Below, piece by piece: positions 6,385 to 14,668 of a DNA stretch of 64,000 nucleotides (position 1 is its first letter; every line of letters begins with the position of its first letter). The notes under the pieces were generated by a model. It was not told where the DNA came from. It searched no databases and saw only the letters and a list, made by a program, of their open reading frames with translations. This DNA is from Rhodocyclaceae bacterium. GTDB taxonomy: Bacteria; Pseudomonadota; Gammaproteobacteria; Burkholderiales; Rhodocyclaceae. Position numbers and translations under genes: made by a program. The DNA is taken from assembly GCA_028869135.1 (NCBI GenBank), contig JAGWTC010000001.1, positions 1 through 64,000 on the forward strand, read 5' to 3'.

Positions 6385-8368
6385 GGAACCCTCGCATCAT
6401 ATGCAAAATATCACTCCCATGGCCGACTCCCCAACGTCCGCGATGGCTGCCGCCCCCCTGCCGGAACCTGCGTTGCGCGACCGCCTGTCGACGCGCATAC
6501 TCGCCGTTTCGATTTCCGCGATGGCCGTTGCATTGACCATGATCCTCGGCGCGCTGTGGCTGTCCTGGCAGCTCGAAGGCGCCGCTGCCGCAATCAACGA
6601 CACCGGCAGCCTGCGTATGCGCGCCAACCGCATCGGCCTCTATCTGGTGCAGGAGAACGAGGGCAAGGCGGACAGCATCGCCGCGGAAGAAGCGCTGATT
6701 AACGGCACCCTGAAAGACCTGCGCATAGGCAACCCGGCGCGCCCGCTGTTCCTGCCCGGCGACGCCGCCATACGCCAGCAGATGCACGTCGTTTCCGAGC
6801 GGTGGCAGCAGGAACTTCAACCCGCCATCGACGCCGGCCTCGACGGCCAGGCGAAACTTTATCTCGATGCGCTGCCGGGCTTTGTCGACCAGACCAATCG
6901 CCTCGTCAGCCTGATCGAAACCAACAATGCCCAGAAGACCTCCCTGCTGCGCATGTCGCAAGGCGTACTCATCATGATCATCTTCGCCGGCACGCTGGCG
7001 ACGGTCTATCTGCTCTACCTCTGGATCATCGCGCCGGTATTGCAATTGCAGGACGGGCTGCAGCGCATGGCGGCGCGCGAATTCGACACCCGCCTGCCGG
7101 TCGAAAGCCGCGACGAGTTCGGTGTTCTCGCCCAGGGCTTCAACCGCATGGCCGCCGAACTGCAAGACCTGTACGGCGCGCTTGAGGCGCGCGTGCAGGG
7201 CAAGACGGCCCAGCTTGCGGCCCAGAACCGCGCACTGGGCGCGCTCTACGACATCGCCGCCTTTCTCAACCAGCCCGGCGACATCGAAGAAATGTGTCAG
7301 GGTTTTCTGCAGCGCGTGATGCGCCAGTTCGACGCTGCCGGCGGCAGCATACGCGTCATCGACCCCAGCGGCGAAAAGCTGCACCTGCTCGTCTCCGAAG
7401 GGCTGTCGCCGGAGCTTGAGGAACAGGAACACTGCATGAAGGTCGATGCCTGCTTCTGCGGCTCGGCGATGCGCGAGGGTGTGGTGGTGATCCGCGACTT
7501 CAGCAAGGTGGCGCCACCCGAAGCGCAGCCGATGAATTGCGCGCGCGAAGGATTTCGCGGCATCGCCGTGTTTCGCATCATGGCGCAGAATGCCGTGCTC
7601 GGCTCCTTCTCCTTGCACTTTGCCGATCATCGCACCCTGCCGGCCAGTGAAATCCAGTTGCTGGAAACGCTGGGGCAGCGCCTCGGCGTGGCCCTGGAAA
7701 ACCTGCGCCTTTCCGCGCAGGCGCGTCAACTGGCCGTCGACGCCGAACGCAATCTCGTCGCCCAGGGTCTGCACGACAGCATCGCCCAGGGCCTGAACTA
7801 TCTCAACATGCAGGTGCAGATGCTGGAGTCTGCGGTGCGCCGCGATGCGCTGGACGAAATTCGCGAGATCGTCCCGCGCCTGCACAATGGCGTGGACGAG
7901 AGCTATCAGGACGTGCGCGAGCTGCTGTTGAACTTCCGCAGCAAGCTCGAAGCCGGCGAGTTGCGCAAGGCGGTCGGCGACACGCTGGCGCGCTTCGAGC
8001 GGCAGGCCGGCATCGCGGTCCACCTCGACATGAAGGAAGCCGAAGGTGCCCCGCTCCCGCCGGAGCAGCAGCTGCAGGTGCTGTTCGTCCTTCAGGAGGC
8101 GCTTTCAAATGTGCGCAAGCACGCCCACGCCGACGAAGTAACGGTACGCATCACCAATCGTCGTGATTTCGAATTGCATATCGAGGACAATGGGCGCGGA
8201 TTCGACACCGGCGAGGTCAATGCGCGCAGCGACAAGCAGCACATCGGCCTCAACATCATGCGCGAACGCGCCGTGCGCATGCACGCGGAACTCTCGATTG
8301 AAAGCACGGCGGGCAGCGGAACCCGCGTCCGCCTGACCCTGCCGCAAAGCGAACGCCAGGCCGCCTGA
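6383..8368 (+). CDS. narX: Nitrate/nitrite sensor histidine kinase, NarX type
   Basis: 661 residues from the first ATG; ATGs at 6401 and 6419 are alternatives because the first overlaps the divergent SirB2 start. TM1 lies about residues 38-62 and is followed by a P-box (NDTGSLRMRANRIGLYLV, 72-89) like the nitrate-binding P-box of NarX/NarQ. A second TM near 193-218 leads into a HAMP segment, and a GAF-like domain (about 240-445) contains a cysteine pair (DACFCGSAM). The phospho-acceptor H464 lies in QGLHDSIAQGLNYL (HisKA_3 type), and the ATPase motif DNGRGFD follows near the end. It is followed by its response regulator after 10 bases. Confidence 0.92.
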   Translation: MEPSHHMQNITPMADSPTSAMAAAPLPEPALRDRLSTRILAVSISAMAVALTMILGALWLSWQLEGAAAAINDTGSLRMRANRIGLYLVQENEGKADSIAAEEALINGTLKDLRIGNPARPLFLPGDAAIRQQMHVVSERWQQELQPAIDAGLDGQAKLYLDALPGFVDQTNRLVSLIETNNAQKTSLLRMSQGVLIMIIFAGTLATVYLLYLWIIAPVLQLQDGLQRMAAREFDTRLPVESRDEFGVLAQGFNRMAAELQDLYGALEARVQGKTAQLAAQNRALGALYDIAAFLNQPGDIEEMCQGFLQRVMRQFDAAGGSIRVIDPSGEKLHLLVSEGLSPELEEQEHCMKVDACFCGSAMREGVVVIRDFSKVAPPEAQPMNCAREGFRGIAVFRIMAQNAVLGSFSLHFADHRTLPASEIQLLETLGQRLGVALENLRLSAQARQLAVDAERNLVAQGLHDSIAQGLNYLNMQVQMLESAVRRDALDEIREIVPRLHNGVDESYQDVRELLLNFRSKLEAGELRKAVGDTLARFERQAGIAVHLDMKEAEGAPLPPEQQLQVLFVLQEALSNVRKHAHADEVTVRITNRRDFELHIEDNGRGFDTGEVNARSDKQHIGLNIMRERAVRMHAELSIESTAGSGTRVRLTLPQSERQAA

Positions 8369-8378
8369 GGAAACAAGA

Positions 8379-9044
8379 ATGACAACTCGCATCCTTCTGA
8401 TCGACGATCACAACCTGCTGCGCTCCGGCATCCGCCTGTTGCTCGAAAAGCAGCCCGATTTCGAAGTCGTCGCCGAAGCCGCCGACGGCATCGAGGGTAT
8501 CAAGCGCGCCCAACAGCACAAGCCCGACGTCGTGCTGCTGGATCTCAACATGCCCGGCCTCTCAGGCCTCGAAACCCTGCAACTGCTGGTGCAGGACAAC
8601 CCGGAAACCGCCGTCATCATCCTCACCGTATCCGAAGAGGCCGAGGAGCTGGCGCAGGCGCTACGCGACGGCGCGCGCGGCTATCTGATCAAGAATATCG
8701 AAGGCGACGCCCTGGCCGCCGCCATTCGCCGCGCCGCCGACGGCGACGCCGTCATCGACCCCAGCATGACCGCCAAGCTGGTGGCCCAGTTCCGCTCGCA
8801 ACCAAAAGCTACGCCGATCGCCGCTGCCACCGAACGCGACAAGCTCACCGCGCGCGAACGCGAAATCGTCCAATGCCTGGCGCGCGGCGAATCCAACAAG
8901 GAAATCGCACGGCATCTCGACGTGGCCGAGAGCACGGTCAAGATCCATGTGCAGAACATCTTGAAGAAGCTGAATCTGAACTCACGGGTTCAGGTGGCGG
9001 TTTATGCGGTGGAGCATGGGATGAATGAGGGTGAGAGCGTTTGA
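8379..9044 (+). CDS. narL: Nitrate/nitrite response regulator, NarL/LuxR type
   Basis: 221 residues. An N-terminal receiver domain has acidic residues D9 and D10 and phospho-acceptor D55 (VVLLDLNMPG). A C-terminal LuxR-type HTH lies about 150-215 (LTAREREIVQCLARGESNKE, then AESTVKIHVQNILKKL). It is paired with narX in one operon and should activate nar and other anaerobic promoters in response to nitrate or nitrite. A long perfect hairpin lies 33 bases after its stop. Confidence 0.93.
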   Translation: MTTRILLIDDHNLLRSGIRLLLEKQPDFEVVAEAADGIEGIKRAQQHKPDVVLLDLNMPGLSGLETLQLLVQDNPETAVIILTVSEEAEELAQALRDGARGYLIKNIEGDALAAAIRRAADGDAVIDPSMTAKLVAQFRSQPKATPIAAATERDKLTAREREIVQCLARGESNKEIARHLDVAESTVKIHVQNILKKLNLNSRVQVAVYAVEHGMNEGESV

Positions 9045-9077
9045 GGCTCCTGCTCTCAATAGACTCTTATTGAGTAT

Positions 9078-9118
9078 TCAAGGCCAATGTCCGGACGAAC
9101 TCCGGACATTGGCCTTGA
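9078..9118 (+). terminator. Perfect 18-bp inverted repeat after narXL
   Basis: Arms 9078-9095 and 9101-9118 are fully complementary around a 5-nt loop (CGAAC). The arm reads TCAAGGCCAATGTCCGGA. No T run follows on either strand, so it is not a classical intrinsic terminator. It may still end or protect the narXL transcript, or serve as a protein-binding palindrome. Confidence 0.55.
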
Positions 9119-9167
9119 GCGAACCAGAAGCCAAAAACCAAGCCCAGCCGGCAGAGGCAGCCATTCC

Positions 9168-9209
9168 TTGACCCAGCACAAGGACATGCAAGCGCCCGCT
9201 GCCTAGACT
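9168..9209 (+). promoter_or_regulatory. Candidate FNR/DNR-dependent class II promoter of ubiU
   Basis: TTGACCCAGCACAA (9168-9181) matches TTGAT-N4-ATCAA at 7 of 10 positions. TAGACT (9204-9209) lies exactly where a -10 hexamer should be if the box centre is at -41.5. The predicted start is near 9216, 22 bases before the ubiU ATG, with AAGGA as ribosome binding site. In E. coli, ubiUV are FNR-controlled, which fits. The right half of the box is weak. Confidence 0.5.
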
Positions 9210-9237
9210 TCTTCTCATCATCGATGAAGGAAGCACA

Positions 9238-10233
9238 ATGGAACTCGTTGCCCCCGCCGGCAGCTTGGCGGCGTTGAAGGCGGCGCTCAAGTCCGGCGCT
9301 GATGCCGTGTACCTGGGCCTGAAGAACGCCACCAACGCCCGCAATTTCGCCGGCCTCAATTTCAGCGAGGCCGACATTCGGGCCGGCGTTGAGCTCGCGC
9401 ACAGCCAGAACAAGAAGGTTCTGTTCGCCATCAACACCTTTCCCCAGGCCGGGCGCAGCGCGGAATGGCGTGCCGCCGTGGATGCCGCCGCCACGCTTGG
9501 CGCCGATGCGGTGATTCTCGCCGATCCGGGCCTCCTGGCCTATGCGCGCGACCGCCACCCCGAACTGCGCCTGCATTTGTCGGTGCAGGGCTCAGCGACC
9601 CATGTCGACGCCATCGAGCTGATGCGCGAGCAGTTCAATATCCAGCGCGCGGTCCTGCCGCGCGTGCTGACGATCACGGAAATCGAGAAGCTGATTCGTC
9701 AGACCACGGTGGAGATCGAGGTGTTCGGCTTCGGCAGCCTGTGCGTCATGGCCGAGGGCCGCTGTCTGCTGTCTTCCTTCGCCACGGGCGACTCGCCCAA
9801 CAACAAGGGCGTCTGCTCGCCCGCGCACGCGGTGCGCTGGGAAGAACGCGGCGAGATCATGGATGCGCGACTCAACGGCATCCTGATCGACCGCTATGCG
9901 GCCGGCGAGTCGGCTTCCTACCCGACGCTGTGCAAGGGCCGCTTCGACGTCGAAGGCGACATCGATTACGTGCTGGAAGAACCGACCAGCCTGAACGCCG
10001 TGCCCATGCTGCCGCGCCTGGTCGAAATGGGCGTTGCGGCGCTCAAGGTCGAAGGCCGTCAGCGCAGTCCGCGCTACGTTGAGGAAGTCATCAAGGTGTT
10101 GCGCACCGCGCTCGATGCCGCCGAAGCCAATCCGCAGCGCTATACCGCCAAGCCCGAATGGCTGGGCGCGCTGGCCCGCCACGCCGAAGGCACGCAGGTG
10201 ACGCAAGGCGCGCTTGAAAGAAGCTGGAAATGA
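9238..10233 (+). CDS. ubiU: Oxygen-independent ubiquinone hydroxylation protein UbiU (peptidase U32 fold)
   Basis: 331 residues. With UbiV it forms an iron-sulphur complex that hydroxylates the ubiquinone ring without oxygen. The four cluster cysteines C169, C176, C193 and C232 ([27 protein letters not shown]) fall at the same positions as in E. coli UbiU. The opening [20 protein letters not shown] is typical of the U32 family. Its last four bases overlap ubiV (ATGA). Location next to narXL suggests ubiquinone supply for nitrate respiration. Confidence 0.93.
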   Translation: MELVAPAGSLAALKAALKSGADAVYLGLKNATNARNFAGLNFSEADIRAGVELAHSQNKKVLFAINTFPQAGRSAEWRAAVDAAATLGADAVILADPGLLAYARDRHPELRLHLSVQGSATHVDAIELMREQFNIQRAVLPRVLTITEIEKLIRQTTVEIEVFGFGSLCVMAEGRCLLSSFATGDSPNNKGVCSPAHAVRWEERGEIMDARLNGILIDRYAAGESASYPTLCKGRFDVEGDIDYVLEEPTSLNAVPMLPRLVEMGVAALKVEGRQRSPRYVEEVIKVLRTALDAAEANPQRYTAKPEWLGALARHAEGTQVTQGALERSWK

Positions 10234-11114
10234 ACGCATACAAGATTTCGCTGGGTGCCCCGCTCTACTACTGGCCGCGCCAGACCGTCTTCGATTTCTA
10301 CGCGCAGGTCGCCGCGAGCCCGGCGGATGTCGTCTATCTCGGCGAGACCGTCTGCAGCCGCCGCCACGAGCTGCGCAATGCCGACTGGCTGGAGCTTGCC
10401 GGCATGCTGCATGCCGCCGGAAAGGAAGTCATTCTGTCCACCCAGACCCTGATCGAGAGCCAGAGCGAGGTCAGCACGCTGCGCCGTCTGTGCGAGCGCA
10501 CCGATTACATGCTGGAGGCCGGCGACCTCGGCGCGGCGCGCCTTTTGCAGGGGCGCCCCTTCGTCGCCGGCATGCACCTGAACGCCTACCATGGCGATAC
10601 GCTGAACTGGTTGCAGGCTCTGGGCGCGCGGCGCTTTGTCGCGCCGCTGGAAATGAATCGCGAGGATCTTGAGCAATTGCTGGACGATCGTCCGGAAGGG
10701 CTGGAAAGCGAGGTCATGGTCTGGGGACGCATGCCGCTGGCATTTTCATCGCGCTGCTTCACCGCGCGTCACTACCGGCTCGACAAGGACCATTGCGAGT
10801 TCCGCTGCATCGAGCATCCCGACGGCCTGTCCATGCGCACGCGCGAGGACGCCGAGTTTCTGGCGATCAACGGCATACAGACCCAATCTTCGCACTGTCT
10901 GGACCTGATTGCTCAGGCGCCCGAGCTGGCTGCCCTCGGCGTCGAGGTGTTGCGCGTCAGCCCGCAGTCCTCCGGCACACTGGAGGCGGTAGCGGCGCTG
11001 CATGCCCTGCGCAGCGGTGACGCCCGCGCTGAAGTGCAGCCGCCGGCCGGCATTCCGCGTTGCAATGGTTACTGGTACGGTCGCCCTGGAATAGACATGA
11101 TCGGAAATCCATGA
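10230..11114 (+). CDS. ubiV: Oxygen-independent ubiquinone hydroxylation protein UbiV
   Basis: 294 residues, partner of UbiU in anaerobic ubiquinone synthesis. C42, C176, C189 and C193 ([20 protein letters not shown]) reproduce the spacing of the 4Fe-4S ligands of E. coli UbiV (C39, C180, C193, C197). It overlaps ubiU upstream and ubiT downstream, both by ATGA, so the three are translationally coupled. Confidence 0.93.
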   Translation: MNAYKISLGAPLYYWPRQTVFDFYAQVAASPADVVYLGETVCSRRHELRNADWLELAGMLHAAGKEVILSTQTLIESQSEVSTLRRLCERTDYMLEAGDLGAARLLQGRPFVAGMHLNAYHGDTLNWLQALGARRFVAPLEMNREDLEQLLDDRPEGLESEVMVWGRMPLAFSSRCFTARHYRLDKDHCEFRCIEHPDGLSMRTREDAEFLAINGIQTQSSHCLDLIAQAPELAALGVEVLRVSPQSSGTLEAVAALHALRSGDARAEVQPPAGIPRCNGYWYGRPGIDMIGNP

Positions 11115-11527
11115 TGAAGCCTCCTGCCCTGTTGCGGCGCATCGGCCCGCACATTCCGACACCCCTGCCCTCGCTGCCTTTCGCGCTCGGCCTGGAGTTG
11201 GCGCGGCATCGAAAATGGCTGCAGCCGCCGGACGAGCTGCTCGACCGGCGCTTTGCGCTGCATGTGACCGACCTCGGTCTGCGCGTGCGCTTTACCTACA
11301 CGGCGCAGGGCTTTAGGCCCTTGTTGGGAGGCAAGGAGGAACTTGAACTGAGCGCCGGCACAGCCGATTTCCTTGCGTTGCTGCGCGGTACGGCTGATGC
11401 CGACACGCTGTTCTTCCAGCGCAAGCTCGGCATACGCGGCGACACAGAGCTGGGACTCATCGTCAAGAACTGGCTGGACGCCAGCGAACGCCCCGCCTGG
11501 CTGCAACGTCTCGTCGCCCAGGATTGA
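11111..11527 (+). CDS. ubiT: Anaerobic ubiquinone accessory factor UbiT (SCP2 domain)
   Basis: 138 residues from the ATG that overlaps the ubiV stop. An SCP2-like lipid-binding domain fills the C-terminal two thirds ([20 protein letters not shown], then [18 protein letters not shown]). UbiT stands in for UbiJ in the anaerobic pathway and binds polyprenyl intermediates. A second ATG directly follows the first (11114). Position after ubiUV supports the assignment. Confidence 0.88.
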   Translation: MMKPPALLRRIGPHIPTPLPSLPFALGLELARHRKWLQPPDELLDRRFALHVTDLGLRVRFTYTAQGFRPLLGGKEELELSAGTADFLALLRGTADADTLFFQRKLGIRGDTELGLIVKNWLDASERPAWLQRLVAQD

Positions 11528-11529
11528 AC

Positions 11530-11922
11530 ATGAGCAAGCCGGACCCCGCGCTGCCACTTGTGTATGCCTGCTCGGGCTGCTCCAGCGTGGCCCAGCTTGC
11601 CAACACCATGGCCTTGCGGCTGGACCGTATGGGCAAGGCGGAGATGTCCTGCATCGCCGGCGTGGGCGGCGGCGTGCCCGCATTGCTCAAGGTGGCACAC
11701 TCAGGCCGGCCGATACTGGCGCTGGACGGGTGCGCCCTGGCATGCGCCAGGGCCTGTCTGGACAAGGCCGGCGTTGCGCCGGATACGCACTTGATCCTCA
11801 ATCGCGAGGGGGCGAAGAAGAAGTTTCATGCCGACTGCAATGCGTCGGAAACTGAAACGGTGTGGCGGCGGGTCGAAACCGCCGCCGACGGATTGCTGAT
11901 GCAATCCGTCCATGCTGCCTGA
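11530..11922 (+). CDS. DGC-domain putative zinc-binding protein
   Basis: 130 residues. Cysteine motifs YACSGCSSVAQLAN near the N-terminus and LDGCALACARACLDKAG in the middle identify the DGC domain family, presumed to bind zinc or another metal. The start at 11530 follows AGGA closely and lies two bases after the ubiT stop, so it is the fourth gene of the ubiUVT operon. Biochemical function is unknown. DGC proteins are often found near anaerobic genes, and a role in electron transfer or cofactor handling is only inferred. Confidence 0.82.
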   Translation: MSKPDPALPLVYACSGCSSVAQLANTMALRLDRMGKAEMSCIAGVGGGVPALLKVAHSGRPILALDGCALACARACLDKAGVAPDTHLILNREGAKKKFHADCNASETETVWRRVETAADGLLMQSVHAA

Positions 11923-11938
11923 ACCGGAAACCGGCTGT

Positions 11939-12280
11939 TCAGCCGCCGCTGCAACCGCAGCTACCGCCGCCCCCACCGCAACCGCCGCCAGCCTTGGCTG
12001 CTTCCGGCAATTCGTTGGGCTTGCCGCGTGCATCGACATCGATGGTGAAGTCGATGATCACCGCATCGTTATCGCGCTGCTGGTAGTTGATGCGAACCTG
12101 ACCCTGATAGCGCTGGTTGATCTGGTCGAGCAAGGGCAAGGGATCGTGGTCATTGACGAAACGCATGGTCTCGCCGTCGCCGAGGGATTCGAGCGCACCG
12201 AAAATCGCCGCATGGCGAAAGCGCTTAGCCACGCCGCGTGCGTCGAAGTAATGGGCCTGTTGGGCTAGTTGTGCTTGCAT
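11939..12280 (-). CDS. DUF2249 protein with Cys/Gly-rich tail
   Basis: 113 residues starting at MQAQLAQQAHYFDARGVAK, with AAGGAAA before the ATG. A DUF2249-like core contains FVNDHDPLPLLDQINQRYQG, a motif shared with proteins found in denitrification clusters. The last 20 residues are almost only Gly and Cys (GGGCGGGGGSCGCSGG), with three cysteines as potential metal ligands. It converges on the DGC gene with 16 bases between the stops. The function of DUF2249 is unknown. Confidence 0.82.
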   Translation of the reverse strand: MQAQLAQQAHYFDARGVAKRFRHAAIFGALESLGDGETMRFVNDHDPLPLLDQINQRYQGQVRINYQQRDNDAVIIDFTIDVDARGKPNELPEAAKAGGGCGGGGGSCGCSGG

Positions 12281-12309
12281 GATGGGTTTCCTTCTTTTTT
12301 CGAGATTCC

Positions 12310-12352
12310 ATGCTAGCAGCCTGGGACCGCCACTCGCCTTGAGCGCAATCAA
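12310..12352 (-). promoter_or_regulatory. FNR/DNR-type promoter of the DUF2249 gene
   Basis: On the minus strand TTGATTGCGCTCAA (12352-12339) matches TTGAT-N4-ATCAA at 9 of 10 positions. A TAGCAT hexamer (12315-12310) lies at about class II -10 spacing, one base off the ideal. The predicted transcript starts about 23 bases before the ATG at 12280. Confidence 0.65.
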
Positions 12353-12406
12353 GAATTTCCCTGAGCAGCGCCGGCAGTGCGCGGCCGTGGCCACGCACTG
12401 CGTCAA

Positions 12407-12976
12407 TCACCAGGGAAAGATGCCCAGCATCAGGGCCAGAAAGGCCACCAGCAGCAACCAGCCGCAGGCGCCGGCCGCCAGCACCAGATAGGCGTGGTAC
12501 TGGGAGGTGATCTCATCCTCCTGTCGACCGAAGAGTGCGGTGAGTCCGTGAAACAGCGTCATGAAGGCGGCGATCAGCCCGAGTGCGGCAATCACCATGA
12601 CCAGAGGCAGGCTGCTGCTCAGCAGGCCCAGGCTCGACAGCCACATCGGGATGGCCGCGTAGGCCGCCAGCGCATAGCAATCGCTGTAGACAGCACCGCC
12701 GCCCAGCACGTCCCGCAACAGGCGCGCCATCAGCGGCACGGTGATCAGTTCCGCCAGCAGAAACACCGCTGCGGCAATTTCCCATTGCGACAAGGTGCTG
12801 CCGGGAACCAGAGCCTGCCCGTGGCTGTATCCGGCGTACAGCAGCATGATCGCGGGAACCAGCGAGAACGGCAAAACCAGCCCCAGGAACAGGCGCTGCA
12901 CGGTGGGATGTGCGCTACGCAACTGCGGCCAGCCGATCGTGGACGAAACAACCATACGGGGATCCAGACTGAACAT
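12407..12976 (-). CDS. Yip1-family integral membrane protein
   Basis: 189 residues from the ATG at 12976 (MFSLDPRMVV), which has AAAGGAG upstream; an in-frame ATG at 13015 lacks one. Five hydrophobic helices (for example LFLGLVLPFSLVPAIMLLYA and AYLVLAAGACGWLLLVAFLA) match the small bacterial Yip1 domain proteins. Function is unknown. It lies between the DUF2249 gene and the Crp/Fnr gene, and all are on the minus strand. Confidence 0.75.
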   Translation of the reverse strand: MFSLDPRMVVSSTIGWPQLRSAHPTVQRLFLGLVLPFSLVPAIMLLYAGYSHGQALVPGSTLSQWEIAAAVFLLAELITVPLMARLLRDVLGGGAVYSDCYALAAYAAIPMWLSSLGLLSSSLPLVMVIAALGLIAAFMTLFHGLTALFGRQEDEITSQYHAYLVLAAGACGWLLLVAFLALMLGIFPW

Positions 12977-13097
12977 GACGAACTCCTTTCCTCTCATGCA
13001 TGGCATGCCCGGCACGGGCGCCTTAATTCAGTCTAGGCCAGGCTGGGCAGGAGCTCCAGGAAAGAAGCGTTCAATTCGGGCAATCGCTTGCCCTGCG

Positions 13098-13775
13098 TCA
13101 AGCAACGTACATGCGCGCTTCGAGCGCAGCCGAGTCGATGATCTGGACGCGCTTGCCGGACACTTCGATCAACCCCGCCTCGGCCAGTTGGTGCAGCAAT
13201 CGCGACAGGGTTTCCGGCGTGAGGCCGAGCTTCGATGCGATCAGGCCCTTGTTGAACGGGAAGCGGGTTTCATCGGCTTCCCGGGGTTGACTCAGCAGGT
13301 AGGCGACGACGCGCTGCGTGGCGTTCTGCAGATTGACGGTCTCGATGTCCTTGACCAGCGTATGCAGCCGCAGCGACAGGCCGGCCAGCATGCGTCGGGC
13401 GAAGGAAGGGTCGCGATCGATGGCGTTATAGATGTCCTGCTTGTCGATCCAGATCAGCAGGGAGTCATCGAGCGCCTGCGCTTCGACCATGTACGGCTTG
13501 TCGAGAAACATGAAGGCTTCGCCGAAGGCGTCGCCCGGGCCGAAGAAATCGATCACCTTCTGCTGGCCGTTGGCGGCAGGTACCGCCAGCTTGATGTGGC
13601 CGACGGCAACGACATGAAGGCCGTTGCAGGGGTCGCCGCGATGGAAGACGAAATCGTTTTTCTCGATGCTGATTTTCTGCGCCGCGGCGGTCATTACGGC
13701 CAGTTGGGCGGCGTCGAGGCTGCGAAACAGGGGTTGGTGCGCGAGCAGCGCTCCGAGGTCAGTCTTGTGCCGCAT
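13098..13775 (-). CDS. Crp/Fnr family transcription regulator, DNR-like (no Fe-S cysteines)
   Basis: 225 residues from MRHKTDLGALLAH. A cyclic-nucleotide-binding-type sensor domain is followed by a dimer helix and a C-terminal HTH (NKGLIASKLGLTPETLSRLL). The recognition helix carries the E-x-x-S-R pattern (ETLSR) that reads TTGA half-sites. There is no N-terminal cysteine cluster, so it should not bind 4Fe-4S as FNR does; a DNR-like response to NO via haem is plausible. It starts four bases after the nrdG stop and is probably cotranscribed with nrdD and nrdG. Boxes it might bind are listed separately. Confidence 0.85.
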   Translation of the reverse strand: MRHKTDLGALLAHQPLFRSLDAAQLAVMTAAAQKISIEKNDFVFHRGDPCNGLHVVAVGHIKLAVPAANGQQKVIDFFGPGDAFGEAFMFLDKPYMVEAQALDDSLLIWIDKQDIYNAIDRDPSFARRMLAGLSLRLHTLVKDIETVNLQNATQRVVAYLLSQPREADETRFPFNKGLIASKLGLTPETLSRLLHQLAEAGLIEVSGKRVQIIDSAALEARMYVA

Positions 13776-13779
13776 TGTG

Positions 13780-14487
13780 TTACCGCCATTCGTAGGTCGG
13801 AAACAAACGGCCAAGCGTCTCCTGTGTGGCCGTTCCGGGCATATCGACAATCGCGCCGGCGGCGCGCCGATAGCCCTGGACAGCGTAATTCTGCACCCCG
13901 CGACGGGCTAATTCTTGCGCCAGATCAATTAATCCAGACTCCGGCAGCCAGGTTGGGCTCCAGGTCGTACGGCATTCGAAATTGCCGCCCCAGGCAAGCA
14001 GCAGCTCCAGACTGGTCCATACCGGCGCAGAACTGTAGCGGCGGCCGGTCAGCGCGGCATAGCCTTGCGGCAGTGTCTTGACGTCGAGACCAACCCAGTC
14101 GAGGCGGTGCAGCAAGCCCTGCAACTGGCGCGGATAGATGCCTGCCGTGTGCAGGCCGACCTTGAAGCCGAGCGCGCGCACGCCGTCTATCATCCACGGC
14201 AGCGTTGCGTCGCTGCAGGGTTCGCCGCCGGAAAACACGACGCCATCCAGCAGGCCGCGGCGGCGCGCCAGCAATTCGTACACCTGCTCCCACGCAAGGA
14301 CGGCCTGACGTTCCTGCAGCCCCGGGTTATGGCAGTAGTGGCAACGCCACGGACAACCGGCGACGAATACCACCGCCGCCAGTCGCCCGGGCCAGTCCGT
14401 CGTGGAAAATGGCGTCAGGCCGCCTATGTTCGGCACCGACGCCAGGACTTCAGGCATTCTGCGTCTCGACGAAAAAGCGTCGTTCAT
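13780..14487 (-). CDS. nrdG: Anaerobic ribonucleotide reductase activating enzyme
   Basis: Radical SAM activase that generates the glycyl radical of NrdD. 235 residues from the first ATG; an ATG at 14457 (MPEVLASVPNIGGLTPFSTT) is an alternative that would reduce the overlap with the upstream small gene from 38 to 8 bases. The SAM cluster motif is CPWRCHYCHN and the FSGGEP motif follows. It lies directly after the separate glycyl-radical domain gene. Confidence 0.9.
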   Translation of the reverse strand: MNDAFSSRRRMPEVLASVPNIGGLTPFSTTDWPGRLAAVVFVAGCPWRCHYCHNPGLQERQAVLAWEQVYELLARRRGLLDGVVFSGGEPCSDATLPWMIDGVRALGFKVGLHTAGIYPRQLQGLLHRLDWVGLDVKTLPQGYAALTGRRYSSAPVWTSLELLLAWGGNFECRTTWSPTWLPESGLIDLAQELARRGVQNYAVQGYRRAAGAIVDMPGTATQETLGRLFPTYEWR

Positions 14488-14644
14488 TGAACTCGCCCTG
14501 TTTGCCAGTGTTGAACGAGCTTACCGGACGATGGTAGCCCATCACACGCGTCCAGATTTCGCAACGCGTGCGTTCGCTGTCGTCCAGCGCCAGGTTGTGC
14601 GCGGCGGATGCCGGATTTTGGGTTTGGGTGCTCAGTACTTGCAT
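14450..14644 (-). CDS. Separate glycyl-radical domain of class III ribonucleotide reductase
   Basis: 64 residues. RVMGYHRPVSSFNTGKQGEF resembles the C-terminal glycyl-radical segment of NrdD (RVxGY then FN-GK), so the Gly of RVMGY is the predicted radical site. It is in the same frame as the 663-codon nrdD upstream but is separated from it by two in-frame stops (TAG at 14671-14669, TAA six bases on) and has its own AAAGGAGA six bases before the ATG. This looks like a true gene split with re-initiation, not a frameshift. It must act in trans with the large subunit and NrdG. Confidence 0.8.
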   Translation of the reverse strand: MQVLSTQTQNPASAAHNLALDDSERTRCEIWTRVMGYHRPVSSFNTGKQGEFNERRFFVETQNA

Positions 14645-14668
14645 TGCATCTCTCCTTTCGGGTTAAGA

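Noticed and set aside
5909-8023. Long antisense open frame (704 codons) opposite narX, and similar long frames opposite nirK (4665-5945), tsf/rpsB (37179-39320) and smc (61345-63270)
   Set aside because: They mirror codon positions of clear genes in GC-rich DNA, have low-complexity His/Arg/Gln-rich products, and no family motif.
13088-13101. FNR-like box TTGCCCTGCGTCAA upstream of the Yip1 gene
   Set aside because: It overlaps the end of the Crp/Fnr gene, and the class II -10 position holds no suitable hexamer. A TAGACT on the minus strand at 13035-13030 does not align with it.
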